Source of the DNA: Schistocerca nitens
Lineage: Eukaryota; Arthropoda; Insecta; Orthoptera; Acrididae
Length of the DNA: 64,000 bases
Direction: 5' to 3'
Assembly (NCBI RefSeq): GCF_023898315.1
Contig: NC_064614.1
Span: forward strand, 376,215,348-376,279,347
Below the pieces are notes generated by a model, which worked only from the letters and a program-made list of their open reading frames with translations, did not search any database and was not told the origin of the DNA. This document shows, one piece after another, positions 1 to 12,257 of the stretch (positions are counted from its first letter, which is position 1; every line of letters begins with the position of its first letter). The translations under genes and the position numbers were made by a program.

Positions 1-860
1 TGCTGTCGAAGAATACTGTCGGCGTTATCCGACACGTCTTATTCCTGGTAGCAGCGTGTTTACCAGTTTTCAGTACATTAGGTGAAACAGGTTTCTTACA
101 AGTTCCAATTTTTCTTCTGAACGTGTAGTTCAACAACCTGTCCAGGAACGGCAGGACATTGTTGAAATGACGTAGCAAAGTCATACTACCAGCACAAGGC
201 GACGTTCTTCAGATATCAATATCATAAGCTCCCCACTAAGCGTTTCTGTATGAAATTTAACCCAAATTTACCTCCCTCTCTATAAAACATTTACATATTT
301 CCAACACGATGTACCCACGAACTGTTATCCAACTTAAACTCATGGGCTAACCTTTGACTAAACAGAACCTAATGTGAACTGAAGTTTAATTGTCTGAATA
401 CAACTTCTCTTTGCACAAAATGAGCAACTGACGTAAAACAGTTATCAGGACCTACTCAAAATTTCCACTTACCTCGTGTCCTGAGAACACTGTTGCAGAT
501 TTATCGAAAGCAAGCAGCGGCTAAGGTACATATCTATTTTTAAATAAAATTTCCAAACAATGTTCAAACTGTGGCGTACCATTGGTCCTATGGGGTAATG
601 CGTAATGATAAACTTTCTTTAAACAACGGGAACGGAATGTTAACTAATCCTATGAAATGATATTCCAAGACGGCGACTTTAGAATGAAGTATGTATTCGA
701 AAAGACAGAGTAAAATTTTGCGTGTTCTTCACACATAACATTGGTCTGAACGATACTATGCTTAATAAAGTGAACAAAGATTTGAAAGCGGTACATGTTA
801 ACAGAGAACTTCTATAAAAACCAAACAGTTTAATCAGTTTATACCTTAATGCATGACTGA
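1..860. other. Unassigned non-coding sequence
   Basis: No coding pattern, tandem repeat or element that I recognise. The open frames are short and have no family features. It could be decayed repeat or intergenic DNA. Confidence 0.4.
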
Positions 861-1057
861 AATGGTTCAAATGGTTCTAAGCACAATGGGACTTAACATC
901 TGAGGTCATCAGTCCCCTAGACTAAGAACTACTTAAACCTAACTAACCTAAGGACATCACACACATCCATGCCCGAGGCAGGATTCGAAATTGCGACCGT
1001 AGTAGTAGCGCGGTTTCGGACTGAAGCACTTAGAACCGCTGGGCCACAAAGGCCGGC
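861..1057 (-). mobile_element. tRNA-derived SINE
   Basis: A roughly 200-bp SINE read from right to left. The tRNA-like head is at the GGCCGGC end (about 1051-1057) with a degenerate B-box-like stretch near 985-1005. The tail is the AATGGTTCAAATGG end at 861. A 7-bp direct repeat CATGACT flanks it (852-858 and 1059-1065), which I read as the target-site duplication. The same family appears at 18.27, 43.34 and 62.03 kb. This copy has diverged in the promoter region. Confidence 0.9.
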
Positions 1058-1065
1058 TCATGACT

Positions 1066-3195
1066 CAAGAAAGTGGGATGGTCTTTCTCTCAGTTCTGAG
1101 CGACTTAACTAGGTGTCAGTTATCATACCGACAAACTAGCTGCGCAGTGCTGCAGTCTTACCTCATATCTCTTAAAAAATAATAACATTATTCACGAGGT
1201 TGAAAAAATCAGCTAACTAGTTGCAAAAGAAAGGTTTATTAGCCCTTGACCTACATTTCAATATTTTTAATAATCTGTTCTTCAGAAGGCGAGGGCCTTG
1301 TTACATCACATTGTGGTCCATTACATTAGTTGGAGCTGAGCGGCTCTTTTCATGTACAAAATTGACATACAAACAGGAATTATTACATGTCATGGCTTTA
1401 GACAGCAGCCAGATTACATTCAGCGTGCTTCAGCATAAAAGCCCAATGGCAAAATCTCTTGTCAAGAGAAAATTGTAGCAGGAGTCACAGCACAAAATAT
1501 TTGCATAAGTTAAATTTACGCCATACCAGAGACAAATGTCAAACGAATTACATAAACATCAGACAAGTAAATCTTGTGAAACAGTGTACTATAATTGCCA
1601 CGATAAGAAACAATTATTATATGTGTACAGAATGACAAACAGAAAATTCTAAATCTATTCAAATAAATATGTATACATGAAATCGATAAACAACACAAAA
1701 ATTTAGGGAGTAAAGCAGAAAGAGACATATAAATATAGTGATCACACACAAGAAATAAACACGTGAGAATAGTGTTCACATACACTTATAAGAAGAACAC
1801 AAATACATAATTAGGAAAAACACGGATTAGGGAGTAACCAAGTTAATGTCAAAGAATACTATATTCAGTCAGCCAAACGTCAGCCTATTATTATACCTGA
1901 TATGGCCAGTGGTTAGCATGCTATCTAGTTATATTGCATCCTTTAGTTTGTGCACCTTCCAATCATTTTATCTATAGTTTTATCAATCTTCTAACAACTA
2001 CAACTGTTTAGTTTATCTCCTTGCTTCTCTCTGTCATATATTTCATACATTCTTATATGTTCATATTATTTAGCTCCATTGCCTTACATAACTATCTTTC
2101 ATCTTTCCCCTACCTAGCCATTCCGCATATTTGCCCGAACCTAACCATATTTCATCTGATATTTAGTCTACCTAATTATTTCATTTCAAATTCATCTTTG
2201 CAACCATATATTTATCCATGCGTATGCTGTACAATATCTTTTCTTAGCTTTTTCGCTTTGATTCCTCCTTACACATCTTTTATAACTTATAAGAGCTCAT
2301 TATGGTACTACACTTATCATAATTATTATACTAATGGTACCAGATCCTGTAGTAACAACTGATGCACAGAATATGCATTATAAATAAATTCAATAAATAA
2401 CATAAGTATAAGAGGTAAATTCAACCTGAAAATTTCTGAAACTAAAACAATGCATGTTATTGTGTTACGTTATACGTGAATACAAGTAGATAGATAGTCT
2501 GCAATGTCACACATGTTAGTGGAAATATTTATATAAAAGAATTTTATCCTATGCCATGGCAAAAGGAATAAAGCTGGGAAGCAAAAAAGAAAAAAAGAAC
2601 AATTAGTATCCCACATACTTTCTGCATGTGATTCCCTGTATTCTTTTTTTTTATTATTCTAAGTGTGTGGTCTATCCATGTTATCTTCACTTTTAAAATT
2701 GGTCAAGTATGTAGACTGATGGATAATGTTCTTTTGACATCACTTCATACATACGTAAAGTTTATTTGTTATTTTTGCATGTATGTAGCTTTACGCAAAT
2801 CACCAAAAAATGTCATTCATCGATATAAACATGAAAACATACACTACCAAAAGTCACAAAAAATGTTCAGTGAGGTACCGTATGCTAAAAGAGTGTGTTA
2901 CGCTATAGAGTAATGATCAATGCTGAGCCACATCTTTACAAAACACTTTTCATGCACAAATACATAACTGTTGCAAGCTGTGTTGTTCTCATGAAAAAAT
3001 AACACTGTATGTTTAGTAAAAAGGCTGAATAATTTTCATCAGATAATCATAAGCTCCACTTAAAAGCAATAGCTGTTTTGTCTCAAATCACGTTATTTTC
3101 ATTCACTATTGTCTTTTAGCCACATATTTCCAAAAACTTACCTTTTACACTTATAATTACGAAATGCATCCACATGGCATGAAAAATAACTATAA
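1066..3195. other. AT-rich unassigned sequence
   Basis: Long AT-rich stretch without a recognisable gene. The small open frames (for example 1221-1478 and 2021-2362 on the plus strand) have biased low-complexity composition and no family motif. It may include decayed 3' non-coding sequence of the minus-strand gypsy element that ends near 5.5 kb, but I could not show that. Confidence 0.4.
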
Positions 3196-4716
3196 CAGAA
3201 GTAGAAAAGCAACTGGAATCACTCTAAAGTGGAAAGTCCACTGGACCTAACGGGATACCAATTCGATTCTACACAGAGTACGTGAAAGAACTTGCCCCCC
3301 TTCTAACAGCCGTGTACCGCAAGTCTCTAGAGGAACAGAAGGTTCCAAATGATTGGAAAATAGCACAGGTAGTCCCAGTCTTCAGAAGGGTCGTCGAGCA
3401 GATGCGCAAAACTATAGACCTATATCTCTGACGTCGATCTGTTGTAGAATTTTAGAACATTGTTTTTGCTCGCGTATCATGTCGTTTCTGGAAATCCAGA
3501 ATCTACTCTGTAGGAATCAACATGGATTCCGGAAACAGCGATCGTGTGAGACCCAACTCGCTTTATATGTTCATGAGACCCAAAAAATACTAGATACAGG
3601 CTCCCAGATAGATGCTATTTTCCTTGACTTCCGGAAGGCGTTCGATACAGTTCCGCACTGTCGCCTTATAAACAAAGTAAGAGCCTACGGAATATCAGAC
3701 CAGCTGTGTGGCTGGATTGAAGAGTTTTTAGCAAATAGAACACAGCATGTTGTTCTCAATGGAGAGACGTCTACAGACGTTAAAGTACCCTCTGGCGTGC
3801 CACAGGGGAGTGTTATGGGACCATTGCTTTTCACAATATATATAAATGACCTAGTAGATAATGTCGGAAGTTCCATGCGGCTTTTCGCGGATGATGCTGT
3901 AGTATACAGAGACGTTGCAGTATTAGAAAATTGTAGTGAAATGCAGGAAGATATGCAGCGGATAGGCACTTGGTGCAGGGAGTGGCAACTGACCCTTAAC
4001 ATAGACAAATGTAATGTATTGCGAATACATAGAAAGAAGGATCCTTTATTGCATGATTATATGATAGCGGAACAAACACTGGTAGCAGTTACTTCTGTAA
4101 AATATCTGGGAGTATGCGTGCGGAACGATTTGGAGTGAAATGATCATATAAAATTAATTGTTGGTAAGGTGGGTACCAGGTTGACATTAATTGGGACAGT
4201 CCTTAGAAAATGTAGTCCATCAACAAAGGAGGTGGCTTATAAAACACTCGTTCGACCTATACTTGAGTATTGGTCATCAGTGTGGGATCCGTACCAGATC
4301 CGGTTGACGGAGGAGGTAGAGAAGATCCAAAGAAGAGCGGCGCGTTTCGTCACAGGGTTATTTGGTAAGCGTGATAGCGTTACGGAGATGTTTAGCAAAC
4401 TCAAGTGGCAGACTCCGCAAGAGAGGCGCTCTGCATCGCGGTGTAGCTTGCTGTCCAGGTTTCGAGATGGTGCGTTTCTGGATGAGGTATCGAATATATT
4501 GCTTCCCCCTACTTATACCTCCTGAGGAGATCACGAATGTAAAATTAGAGAGATTCGAGCGCGCACGGAGGCTTTCCGGCAGTCGTCCTTCCCTCGAACC
4601 ACACGCGACTGGAACAGAAAAGGCAGGGAATGACAGTGGCACTTAAAGTGCCCTCCGCCACACACCGTTGAGTGGCTTGCGGAGTATAAATGTTGATGTA
4701 GATGTAGATGTAGAAA
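3196..4716 (+). mobile_element. 5'-truncated non-LTR retrotransposon (jockey/CR1-like LINE)
   Basis: The element starts inside the region upstream of the RT domain, so the 5' part (ORF1 and endonuclease) is missing, as is usual after incomplete reverse transcription. It ends in a short GATGTA-type hexamer tail at about 4690-4714. A possible short target repeat (GTAGAAA-like) occurs near 3195 and after the tail, but it overlaps the tail sequence and is uncertain. The reverse transcriptase remnant is described separately. Confidence 0.88.
3224..4525 (+). pseudogene. LINE reverse transcriptase, broken
   Basis: Target-primed RNA-dependent DNA polymerase of a non-LTR retrotransposon. Visible RT motifs, in order: NYRPISL (finger motif), NQHGFRKQRS, IFLDFRKAFDTV (motif A with the first catalytic Asp), PSGVPQGSVMGPLLF (motif B), and FADD (motif C) near 3886. 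After these comes the thumb-like region SVKYLGV and a C-terminal region with RPILEYWSSVWDP. The frame changes near 3385, so the part before it (STGPNGIP) lies in another frame. A UGA at about 4136-4138 interrupts the protein where relatives have Trp. Without these breaks it would read on to 4525. The catalytic Asp pair is preserved, but the copy cannot make a working enzyme. Confidence 0.92.
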
Positions 4717-5526
4717 GGGAAATAAGGTCACTATACCCTAACCATTACTCATTTACTCTTTCTCTACATTAATATCGAGATCATTGCCTCATTCTATTAC
4801 AGTATGCATCATAAATCTCATAATTATCACTCCATGTACCTAACCAAATTAAATCTCATTATCCTGTTACATCATTAACCACATTAACTATCTTTGTCGC
4901 AGTAAACATTTCAAATGACGATTTTCTGCTCTGTTTTCGACCCTTTATTTCCACTTAAACCACAACTCATGGCTATAATTGTAAATATTTCACTTCAGTA
5001 AACACAACTTCATTATCTTGCAACAGATCCCAAAAAACTTTTCACCAAAATACCTTTTACTCATCTTCCCAGCCAACACAATTACCACCCTAAAAGCCTG
5101 TATATCTCATCAACACTGGTAGAACATGTTGTATGTCTCCATATTGTCATCCACGTGTACAGCCAAAAATGTATCTTTCAGGTGAACAACACGTTGCTGA
5201 TAACCTGCGTATCCTCTCAGAAGTGGCTGTAAAATTACTGTCATTGTTAATTTTAATAGAAATTATTTGTTCTTTTTCGGATTCTAGGTGAAATTTTTTT
5301 TAGCGTCCGTATCGTGCGGCAAATCACTCGATTTGTTGCGTGATAAATAAAGTTTGTTGCGGGATGCAAGCCGCCTAATTCCTCTCAAAAGTTGCCTGCC
5401 GTGCGACGGGAGTCGCTGTGCCATGTGGTGCAATAGCATTGCTTATCGCTAACTGTTGCTGTGCGCTGTAATGCAACAAGTATTTTAGAAGTAGGTGACA
5501 TCTGTGTGCAAATTCAGTAAATAGAA
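4717..5526. other. Unassigned sequence between LINE and gypsy remnant
   Basis: AT-rich. A somewhat more GC-rich patch at about 5300-5490 lies just beyond the integrase end of the minus-strand gypsy remnant and could be its 3' non-coding sequence or LTR. No copy of the 555-bp LTR is visible here. Confidence 0.35.
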
Positions 5527-6838
5527 TTATTCTATACATTGTTTGAAATGCGAAATACGATTAAGTCCCTTTCTCTTGTGTGTCCAAATACATTCAAACT
5601 CCACAACATTGTCGTGTACAATGCTACAAATCCAGTAAGGTCCCTTACATGGAAGAAAGAATTTGTGACTATGATTCTTGCTTTTACAAGGTAAAGGATG
5701 AGATTTAACCATCATTATCTGTCCAGCCTCTAGCGTTTTGATGTTTGCCTGTCCTTGTTAAAATTACTTTCTTATTTCTGCAGCCTTCTTGATGTTGTTT
5801 AGTGCTACATCTACTACTTCCTTCTTACGTATTTTTTTTCGAAGCTGAAAATGGTATTAACTCCCCGTTATGATCTGGTGCTTATGGATTTTTGAGCACA
5901 AGAAACGGAGATAACGATGTAGAATAGTGTGGTAACAGTGAAAATCTCTTGGATTGTGTAAATGTGTTTGCTCCCAGTCATGTGTTGTTTGTGGCATTAT
6001 ATTCTGTACAGCTTGTTAATTTCTCGCATAACACGTGCTGAAGGATTGGGTTAAGGCCTACAGTATGAAATAAAAAGAAATCTAATTTTGAGGCGTCGTA
6101 AAGTGAGTAAACAAATAATTGAGTGAAATTGTGGACCTTTCTCGGAAATGAATTTATCACTTTGATCAACTTCTCGTAGAAAATTGTGGACAAAAGCTTT
6201 GGATGCTGTTTCGGCAGTAGCTTCATGTAAAGAAGTGAATGAAACCAATTTTGAAGTCAATAAAAGAGCAAAAAATTGTATGAGAATGCACTGAGTGATC
6301 TGACAAGAGGCACTAACAGGCCTACTGCAGCCAAGTTTTTTAGTTTAGAAGGAATTATAAGAAATAATGGTGCTCTATGTGTAATGGTTAATGGTTTGGC
6401 TTTCTGACACAATTTGCATTTTGCTGAAATTTTCTGTATTCTTTTCTCCATGTTATTAAAGTAACAAACTGTACGAAGTTTGTAAGAGAATTTTCTCGGA
6501 CCAAAGTGAGCATAGCTAAGATGTGTATACCAAATGAGCTTATTTAAAAAATCATCTGGTATGCATAAAACCCAAAGAGAGTCACTTACTGTACATCTTT
6601 TGGAAAGATTGTTTCTACGTACCGACTAAAACTACGGTACTGCAGTGTTTGTTTTGTCATACCATTTACATTTTACATCGTTCCAGATAGGGTCTTTATC
6701 CTTTTCCTGCGCTATGTCTCGTAAAGAAGAAGAGATAAAGTTTTCAAAGGCTACCTTTCGTATATCCAAGAAACTGAAGTTCATCTGCAGATCCTTTTCA
6801 AAAGTGTTCTTGACAACACCAACAGGAACACGTGTCAA
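5527..6838 (-). pseudogene. gypsy integrase remnant
   Basis: Would have inserted the retrotransposon cDNA into chromosomes. Readable pieces are the zinc-binding cysteines (CKLCQKAK, about 6400), the catalytic core start PSKLKNLAAVGLL (about 6350) and SEKGPQF (about 6120), a NPSARVMREINKLYRI-like helix in a shifted frame (about 6040), and the C-terminal end IVHDNVVEFECIW (5527-5640). Against the 48-kb relative, the first catalytic Asp is Gly and the second (usually SDNGPQF) is replaced. Several frameshifts separate the pieces. It is dead. Confidence 0.85.
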
Positions 6839-6846
6839 AGCATCCG

Positions 6847-7527
6847 CTACAACATTCTGAGTACCACAAATGTTAACAACAGTAAAGCTAAATTATTGTA
6901 AATATAAATCCGGTCATTCAAACAATCATAGTTTAGTTTAGAGGACATTAAAAACTGGAGTACTCGACGATCGGTGTATGCCTTCGTACTTCTACCAAAC
7001 AAGAAGAACCGAAATTTAGAAAGCGCCCAAATGATTGCCAATGCTTCCAACTCGGTTACAGAATATTGTTCGTCAGATTTAGATAAGACACGACTGGCAA
7101 AGGCTATGATTCTCTGCACAGTTACACCTTTCTCTTCAAATTTGTGGAGCATATGAGCGCCAATATCGATGAGTCCGTTGACAAGCTAAACTCTCGTGAT
7201 ACATCAGGATGAGAACATATTGGAAAATTAAGAAATGCATTTTCCGAAATTTGAAACTCTAAGTGTGCTTGTTCATCCCAGTGCGGTATGGTGCTTTTAC
7301 CAACAAGAGAACATAACATAGATGTGGCAAGAATTTTCAAATTTAAACAACGGCTGTAAAAATTTTCTAAACAAAGGAAACTTCGACTTTGACGTTTTAT
7401 GGAAGTGGGTTATTGCTCTAATTGCTTCAAGTTTCTCTGGGTCAAGTTTGGTACCTCATGATGAAATTATATGACCAAGAAATTTTATTATAATTTTTCC
7501 ATTCACAATACGTAATAGGCTGTTATA
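6847..7527 (-). pseudogene. gypsy RNase H and end of reverse transcriptase, remnant
   Basis: The RNase H domain degrades the RNA of the RNA-DNA hybrid. The best-preserved piece (7152-6847) shows RVLSKSDEQYSVTELEALAI, WALSKFRFFLFGRSTKAYTD and RVLQFLMSSKL, the usual order of the RNase H core. His in the normal TDHR motif has become Arg (TDRR). Upstream (7527-7340), FLGHI-like and DPEKL-like pieces mark the end of the RT. The Tc1 insertion border is at 7527. Confidence 0.85.
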
Positions 7528-8901
7528 CACACGTCAAAAAAAGTTTTGCCTCACCCGGTTCCCAGAAATCCTGCAGATAGACGTTGACTGTGGATATTGT
7601 ATCACATACACAGTCCCTTTGACTGTTCATAGGTGTCATAAACCCGCCCAAAGATGCAGTCAACCATGCATGAACAGCGTCTGTTAGATGGAGGGGGACC
7701 GACAGCAGATCAGTTCCAGTCATTCCACAAAGAAGGAGGTTAATTTGTGCCAGGAAGGGCTCTCTACAAGGGAAGTGTCCAGGCGTTTCGGAGTGAACCA
7801 AAGCGACGTGGTTCGCACATGGAGGAGATACAGAGAGACAGGAACTGTCGATGACATGTCTCGCTCAGGCACCCAAGGGCTACTACTGCAGTGGATGACC
7901 GCTACCCACGGATCATGTCAGGGGAGGAACCCTGACAGCAACGCCACCATGTTGAACAATGCTTTTTGGACAGGCACAGGACGTCGTGTTATGACTCAAA
8001 GTGTGCGTAATAGGCTAAATGATACACAGCTTCACTCCAGACGTCCATGGCGAGGTCCATCTTTGCAACCACGACACCATGCAGCGCAGTACAGATGGGC
8101 CCAACAATTTGCCGAATGGACCACTCATGATTGGCATCACGTTGTCGCATATGCCTTCAACCAGACAGTCGTCGGAGACGTGTTTGAAGGCAACCCGGTC
8201 AGGCTGAACGCCTTAGACACACTGTCCAGCGAATGCAGCAAGGTGGAGTTTCCCTGCTGTTTTGGGGTAGCATTATATGTGGCCGACGTACGCCTCTGGT
8301 GGTCATGGAAGTCGGCGTAACGACTGTACAAGACGTGAATGCCATCCTCCGACCGATAGTGCAACAATATCGGCAGCATATTGGCGAGGCATTCGTCTTC
8401 ATGGACGACAATTCTCGCCCCCATCGTGCATATGTTGTGAACGACTTCCTTCAGGATAACTAAATCGCCCGACTAGAGTGGCCAGCATGTTCTTCAGACA
8501 TGAACCGTATCAAACATGCCTGGGTAGGTTGAAAAGTGCTGTTTATGGAAGGCGTGACCTACCAACAACGCTGAGGGTTCTACGCCGAATCGCCATTGAG
8601 AGGTGGGACAATCTGGACCAACAGTGCCTAGATGCGGATAGTATACCATGACGAAAACAGGCATGCATCAATGCAAGAAGACGTGCTAGTGGGTATTAGA
8701 GGTACCAGTGTGTACAGCAATCTGGACCACCACCTCTGAATGTCTCGTTGTACGGTGGTACAACATGCAACTTGTGGTTTTCATGAGCAATATAAAGGGC
8801 GAAGATGATGTTTATGTTGATCTCTATTCCAATTTTCTATACCGGTTCCGGAACTCTCGGAACCGAGGCGATGCAAAACTTTTTTCTTTTTTTTTTTCGT
8901 G
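7528..8901 (+). mobile_element. Tc1-like DNA transposon, inactive
   Basis: A 1,374-bp element flanked by TA on both sides (7526-7527 and 8902-8903). The ends are inverted repeats: the left begins CACACGTCAAAAAAAG followed by TTTTGCCTC, and the right end read in reverse begins CACGAAAAAAAAAAAG and then has AGTTTTGCATCGCCTCGG. It sits in the minus-strand gypsy RT gene. Confidence 0.92.
7688..8707 (+). pseudogene. Tc1-like transposase, broken
   Basis: Cut-and-paste DDE transposase. The N-terminal half shows the helix-turn-helix region (GLSTREVSRRFGVNQSDVVR, about residues 20-40 of the readable frame) and PRHHAAQYRWAQQF. After a frameshift near 8230 the catalytic region continues with FWGSIICGRRTPLVVM and FMDDNSRPHRA, which holds the second catalytic Asp. 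The third catalytic residue is lost: where relatives read NPIEHLW this copy reads NRIKHAW. By my count the spacing matches DD34E. A stop codon at 8461 precedes this motif. Confidence 0.9.
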
Positions 8902-8903
8902 TA

Positions 8904-9260
8904 TGAACTGACTGCTGGTTCTATTATTCCCTATTTTAGCGTGGACTGCTGCCTTCACATTTTCTCTGTAGCGAGCTGGAATGATGTATGGTTTAACGCG
9001 AACTTTCTCTGCTCCTTCACCTGTAATTTACATTGAAAACCCTTAATAGATCCTGCACGATGTGTAAAAACAATGACATGTGTGTGAAAAACGTCAAGAA
9101 GATTCTTTCTGTCAGTTTTTGTGCATCGCTCTACTCTACCCACTTTTTCCCGAATGAGACTCTGTATCGATTTCTGATCCGTTTCATCGTAAAAAGTACA
9201 TGCGCAACTTGTATCATTACGAAAGTATTCTGATGGAATATGCGATTCATTATGTGCCAA
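8904..9260 (-). pseudogene. gypsy RT N-terminal region, remnant
   Basis: Read on the minus strand, the segment aligns by eye with the start of RT in the 48-kb element (GSIKGFQCKLQVKEQRKF against its GAIKGFTYQFRVRDHQKF). It continues in fragments to a GIIEPAVSSY-like stretch that stops at the TA where the Tc1 element begins. The next RT residues do not resume on the other side of the transposon; about 170 residues are absent. Confidence 0.8.
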
Positions 9261-9444
9261 AAAACATAAACAATTTATTTCTTTTCTCGTTTCGAGATCC
9301 AGTCTTGTAATGTTAATGAAACTGACTTACCCTCCACTCCCGTACCTACTTCGGCGTCATTGAAATTCAAAACGGCTTTATATTTTGTTAGAAAATCTAC
9401 TCCTAATATTATTTTAGTTGGCAAGAGCGGTACAATCAAGAAAC

Positions 9445-9822
9445 TCATCGAAAACTTATACCTTTGGACAAAAAGTCTAAATAGGTTTGATGCTTCACGT
9501 CAACGCTTTTTCTACAAATCGCTCCTTGTGTTTCCATCTTACGTAAAGTCGAACAATCAGTTGTTGTCATACGTTTGTGGAATACAGTGTCCGTGACTAG
9601 AGAAATAGGGCTACCAGAATCAAGGACAGAGGAGAGAACAGTGTTGCCAGCTGAAATGTTTATTATTGGATGTACCACAGAGTTTTGTTTGTCATCAGTC
9701 CCCTTCAGTAAAATATCTTTAATATCTTCAAAACGCACAAAATTCGAAGTTTCGGCACGGGCGTGTCTTGTTTGATCCACAGTACAGATGCGAGCCATTG
9801 TCGTGTATTGCTTCCTCGTCAC
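9445..9822 (-). pseudogene. gypsy aspartic protease, remnant
   Basis: Retroviral-type aspartic protease that would cut the gag-pol polyprotein. The active-site motif is seen as LDSGSPISLV (about 9625), a variant of the usual DTGSP. It is followed by SVDVKHQTYLDFL, which matches the post-active-site segment SIEIRRQTRLNF of the 48-kb element. The frame continues upstream to 9822, joining the gag side. Confidence 0.85.
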
Positions 9823-9849
9823 TGATTACCTCTTAGATTTTGTCAGCTG

Positions 9850-10850
9850 ACTTCAATTGCTTTTATCTGTTCGCTGTGCTTGCCCTTCCGGAATTTTGCC
9901 GCTGTGTGTTATGACGTTGATTACTGTGACTGTGTTGGTTGCTATTGGCATAATTGTTGTTATGACATGTATGTTGCGGATTTGATTAACCTCAATTATG
10001 CCCATGACAATTGGTCTGATTACCATTTCGGCTTGAGTATCATCTATAACTCATTTCATTGAAACAATAATTACGATTTACGTATTATCATCACCAAAAG
10101 ATAGCGATAACAGTACCTACTTTTACCGTCAGACCTTCGGAAATTACTTGTACCAGAATAATCATTATTCAGCTGCGAGCATTGTTCGTCACACGGACGA
10201 TGTCGGTTATACCACGCGTAATTGTTTCTGTGGTTGTGTTTGTTATGTGAGTTCCCATAATTAGTGTTTTCACGCGGTAAAAAAGCACCTTCCATGTCAC
10301 AGATTCTGTTGTGATTGATACTGCGTTTTGTCGTTAGACCCTTGTCACAGTCCAATTCCAATTCAAGATGTAAAGTTTGAAATGTTTCTACAATCATCTT
10401 CTCATCAGCCGGTCCAAAGTGTAGGTAACCTCGTTAAGGAAATGCGAATTTGTCCTGATGGACTGTATGCGTTTGACAAGTACTGATACCTGCGCACCGT
10501 ACCTTCAAAGTATTTTTCTGGCTTAGAAAAGTCAGCCTGTCCATAGTTTCGTAGCATTTTGCTATGTTTTTCCCCATCTTGTGTGACCGGCGATGAGTAG
10601 ACTGACAATAATACTCGGTAGAAACCATTTACGCTTTGGCAGTCTCTCACTACTGAGCGCATTCTTGATGCGGGTTCATTCTCTAAACAACCGCAAAGAA
10701 ATTCTATTCTATGATTAGGTACCCAATTTGGTGGCAAAGAATATGGGAACTGATCAGTCCAAGCTTGGGGTTAATGTTGTTACTGTAATCCCAAATCAGT
10801 ACAAAATATTGTACTGCACGGTGTGGTTTTATCGCAAAATGAATCGAGAC
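9850..10850 (-). pseudogene. gypsy gag, remnant
   Basis: Structural protein of the retrotransposon particle. The capsid-like core reads WVPNHRIEFLCGCLENEPAS, then MRSVVRDCQS, QYLSNAYSPSGQIRISL, matching the gag proteins at 30.7 and 50.4 kb. Upstream, PQAWTDQF is readable to about 10780 and a weak match to the TTRKFKTF stretch to about 10850. Downstream is an Asn/Arg/His-rich tail (NSHNKHNHRNNYAWYNRHR). A frameshift splits the core from the tail near 10400. The part from 10170 upward lies within a tandem duplication, so a second copy is at 11214-11895. Confidence 0.88.
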
Positions 10851-12257
10851 AATAGTGTGTTCTTATTTCTAATATGTTGCAAAAATATGTGTTGCGATTG
10901 CTGCATCAAGGACACTGGGCGATTGTACGCTCAAGACAGTTAGCGCATCGGCACTGTACTTGGCCTGGTATGGACGACCACAAGACCCTGATGACATCGC
11001 AACGTCACGGTTGTGCTGAAAATGTATCGGCCCCGCCTCAAACGTTTTCAGTTTGGTCAAAATCTCAATCGCTTCGGCAACGAGTGCATATTGATTGCGC
11101 TTGTCCCTTTTGGACCGCTCATTGGCTTATTCTTGTGGACTCTTTGAAGTTCCCATGACCTTTCAGGCTTTATCATCTATTTTTTGCTTAGAAGGTTTGC
11201 CTGGAGTTTTGGTAAGCTGCGAGCATTGTTCGTCACACGGACGATGTCGGTTATACCACGCGTAATTGTTTCTGTGGTTGTGTTTGTTATGTGAGTTCCC
11301 ATAATTAGTGTTTTCACGCGGTAAAAAAGCACCTTCCATGTCACAGATTCTGTTGTGATTGATACTGCGTTTTGTCGTTAGACCCTTGTCACAGTCCAAT
11401 TCCAATTCAAGATGTAAAGTTTGAAATGTTTCTACAATCATCTTCTCATCAGCCGGTCCAAAGTGTAGGTAACCTCGTTAAGGAAATGCGAATTTGTCCT
11501 GATGGACTGTATGCGTTTGACAAGTACTGATACCTGCGCACCGTACCTTCAAAGTATTTTTCTGGCTTAGAAAAGTCAGCCTGTCCATAGTTTCGTAGCA
11601 TTTTGCTATGTTTTTCCCCATCTTGTGTGACCGGCGATGAGTAGACTGACAATAATACTCGGTAGAAACCATTTACGCTTTGGCAGTCTCTCACTACTGA
11701 GCGCATTCTTGATGCGGGTTCATTCTCTAAACAACCGCAAAGAAATTCTATTCTATGATTAGGTACCCAATTTGGTGGCAAAGAATATGGGAACTGATCA
11801 GTCCAAGCTTGGGGTTAATGTTGTTACTGTAAACCCAAATCAGTACAAAATATTGTACTGCACGGTGTGGTTTTATCGCAAAATGAATCGAGACAATAGT
11901 GTATTCTTATTTCTAATATGTTGCAAAAATATGTGTTGCGATTGCTGCATCAAGGACACTGGGCGATTGTACGCTCAAGACAGTTAGCGCATCGGCACTG
12001 TACTTGGCCTGGTATGGACGACCACAAGACCCTGATGACATCGCAACGTCACGGTTGTGCTGAAAATGTATCGGCCCCGCCTCAAACGTTTTCAGTTTGG
12101 TCAAAATCTCAATCGCTTCGGCAACGAGTGCATATTGATTGCGCTTGTCCCTTTTGGAACGCTCATTGGCTTATTCTTGTGGACTCTTTGAAGTTCCCAT
12201 GACCTTTCAGGCTTTATCATCTATTTTTTGCTTAGAAGGTTTGCCTGGAGTTTTGGT
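10170..12257. repeat. Tandem duplication, two 1,044-bp units
   Basis: Unit 1 is about 10170-11213 and unit 2 about 11214-12257. Reading by eye I find about three substitutions between them (near 10790, 10860 and 11117, with partners 1,044 bp on), so more than 99% identity. Each unit holds the 5' part of a minus-strand gypsy gag and the start of a plus-strand integrase from another element. The junction is at TTTTGGTA/AGCTGCGAGC near 11213. A one-base uncertainty at the left border remains. Confidence 0.93.

Larger units (their letters stand above)
5527..10850 (-). mobile_element. Decayed Ty3/gypsy retrotransposon (internal region)
   Basis: Read from right to left, this is the internal part of one gypsy element: gag (10.85-9.85 kb), protease (9.82-9.45), start of RT (9.26-8.90), RT end and RNase H (7.53-6.85), integrase (6.84-5.53). 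It resembles the two elements at 29.9 and 48.3 kb, and its gag is closer to the 29.9-kb one. A Tc1-like element (7528-8901) splits it and the RT core is missing there. No LTR was found on either side. The upstream side is cut off by a different gypsy fragment on the opposite strand. Confidence 0.88.

Noticed and set aside
4358..4646. Overlapping open frames on both strands at the LINE 3' end
   Set aside because: They overlap the RT C-terminus and 3' untranslated region of the LINE and have no own features.
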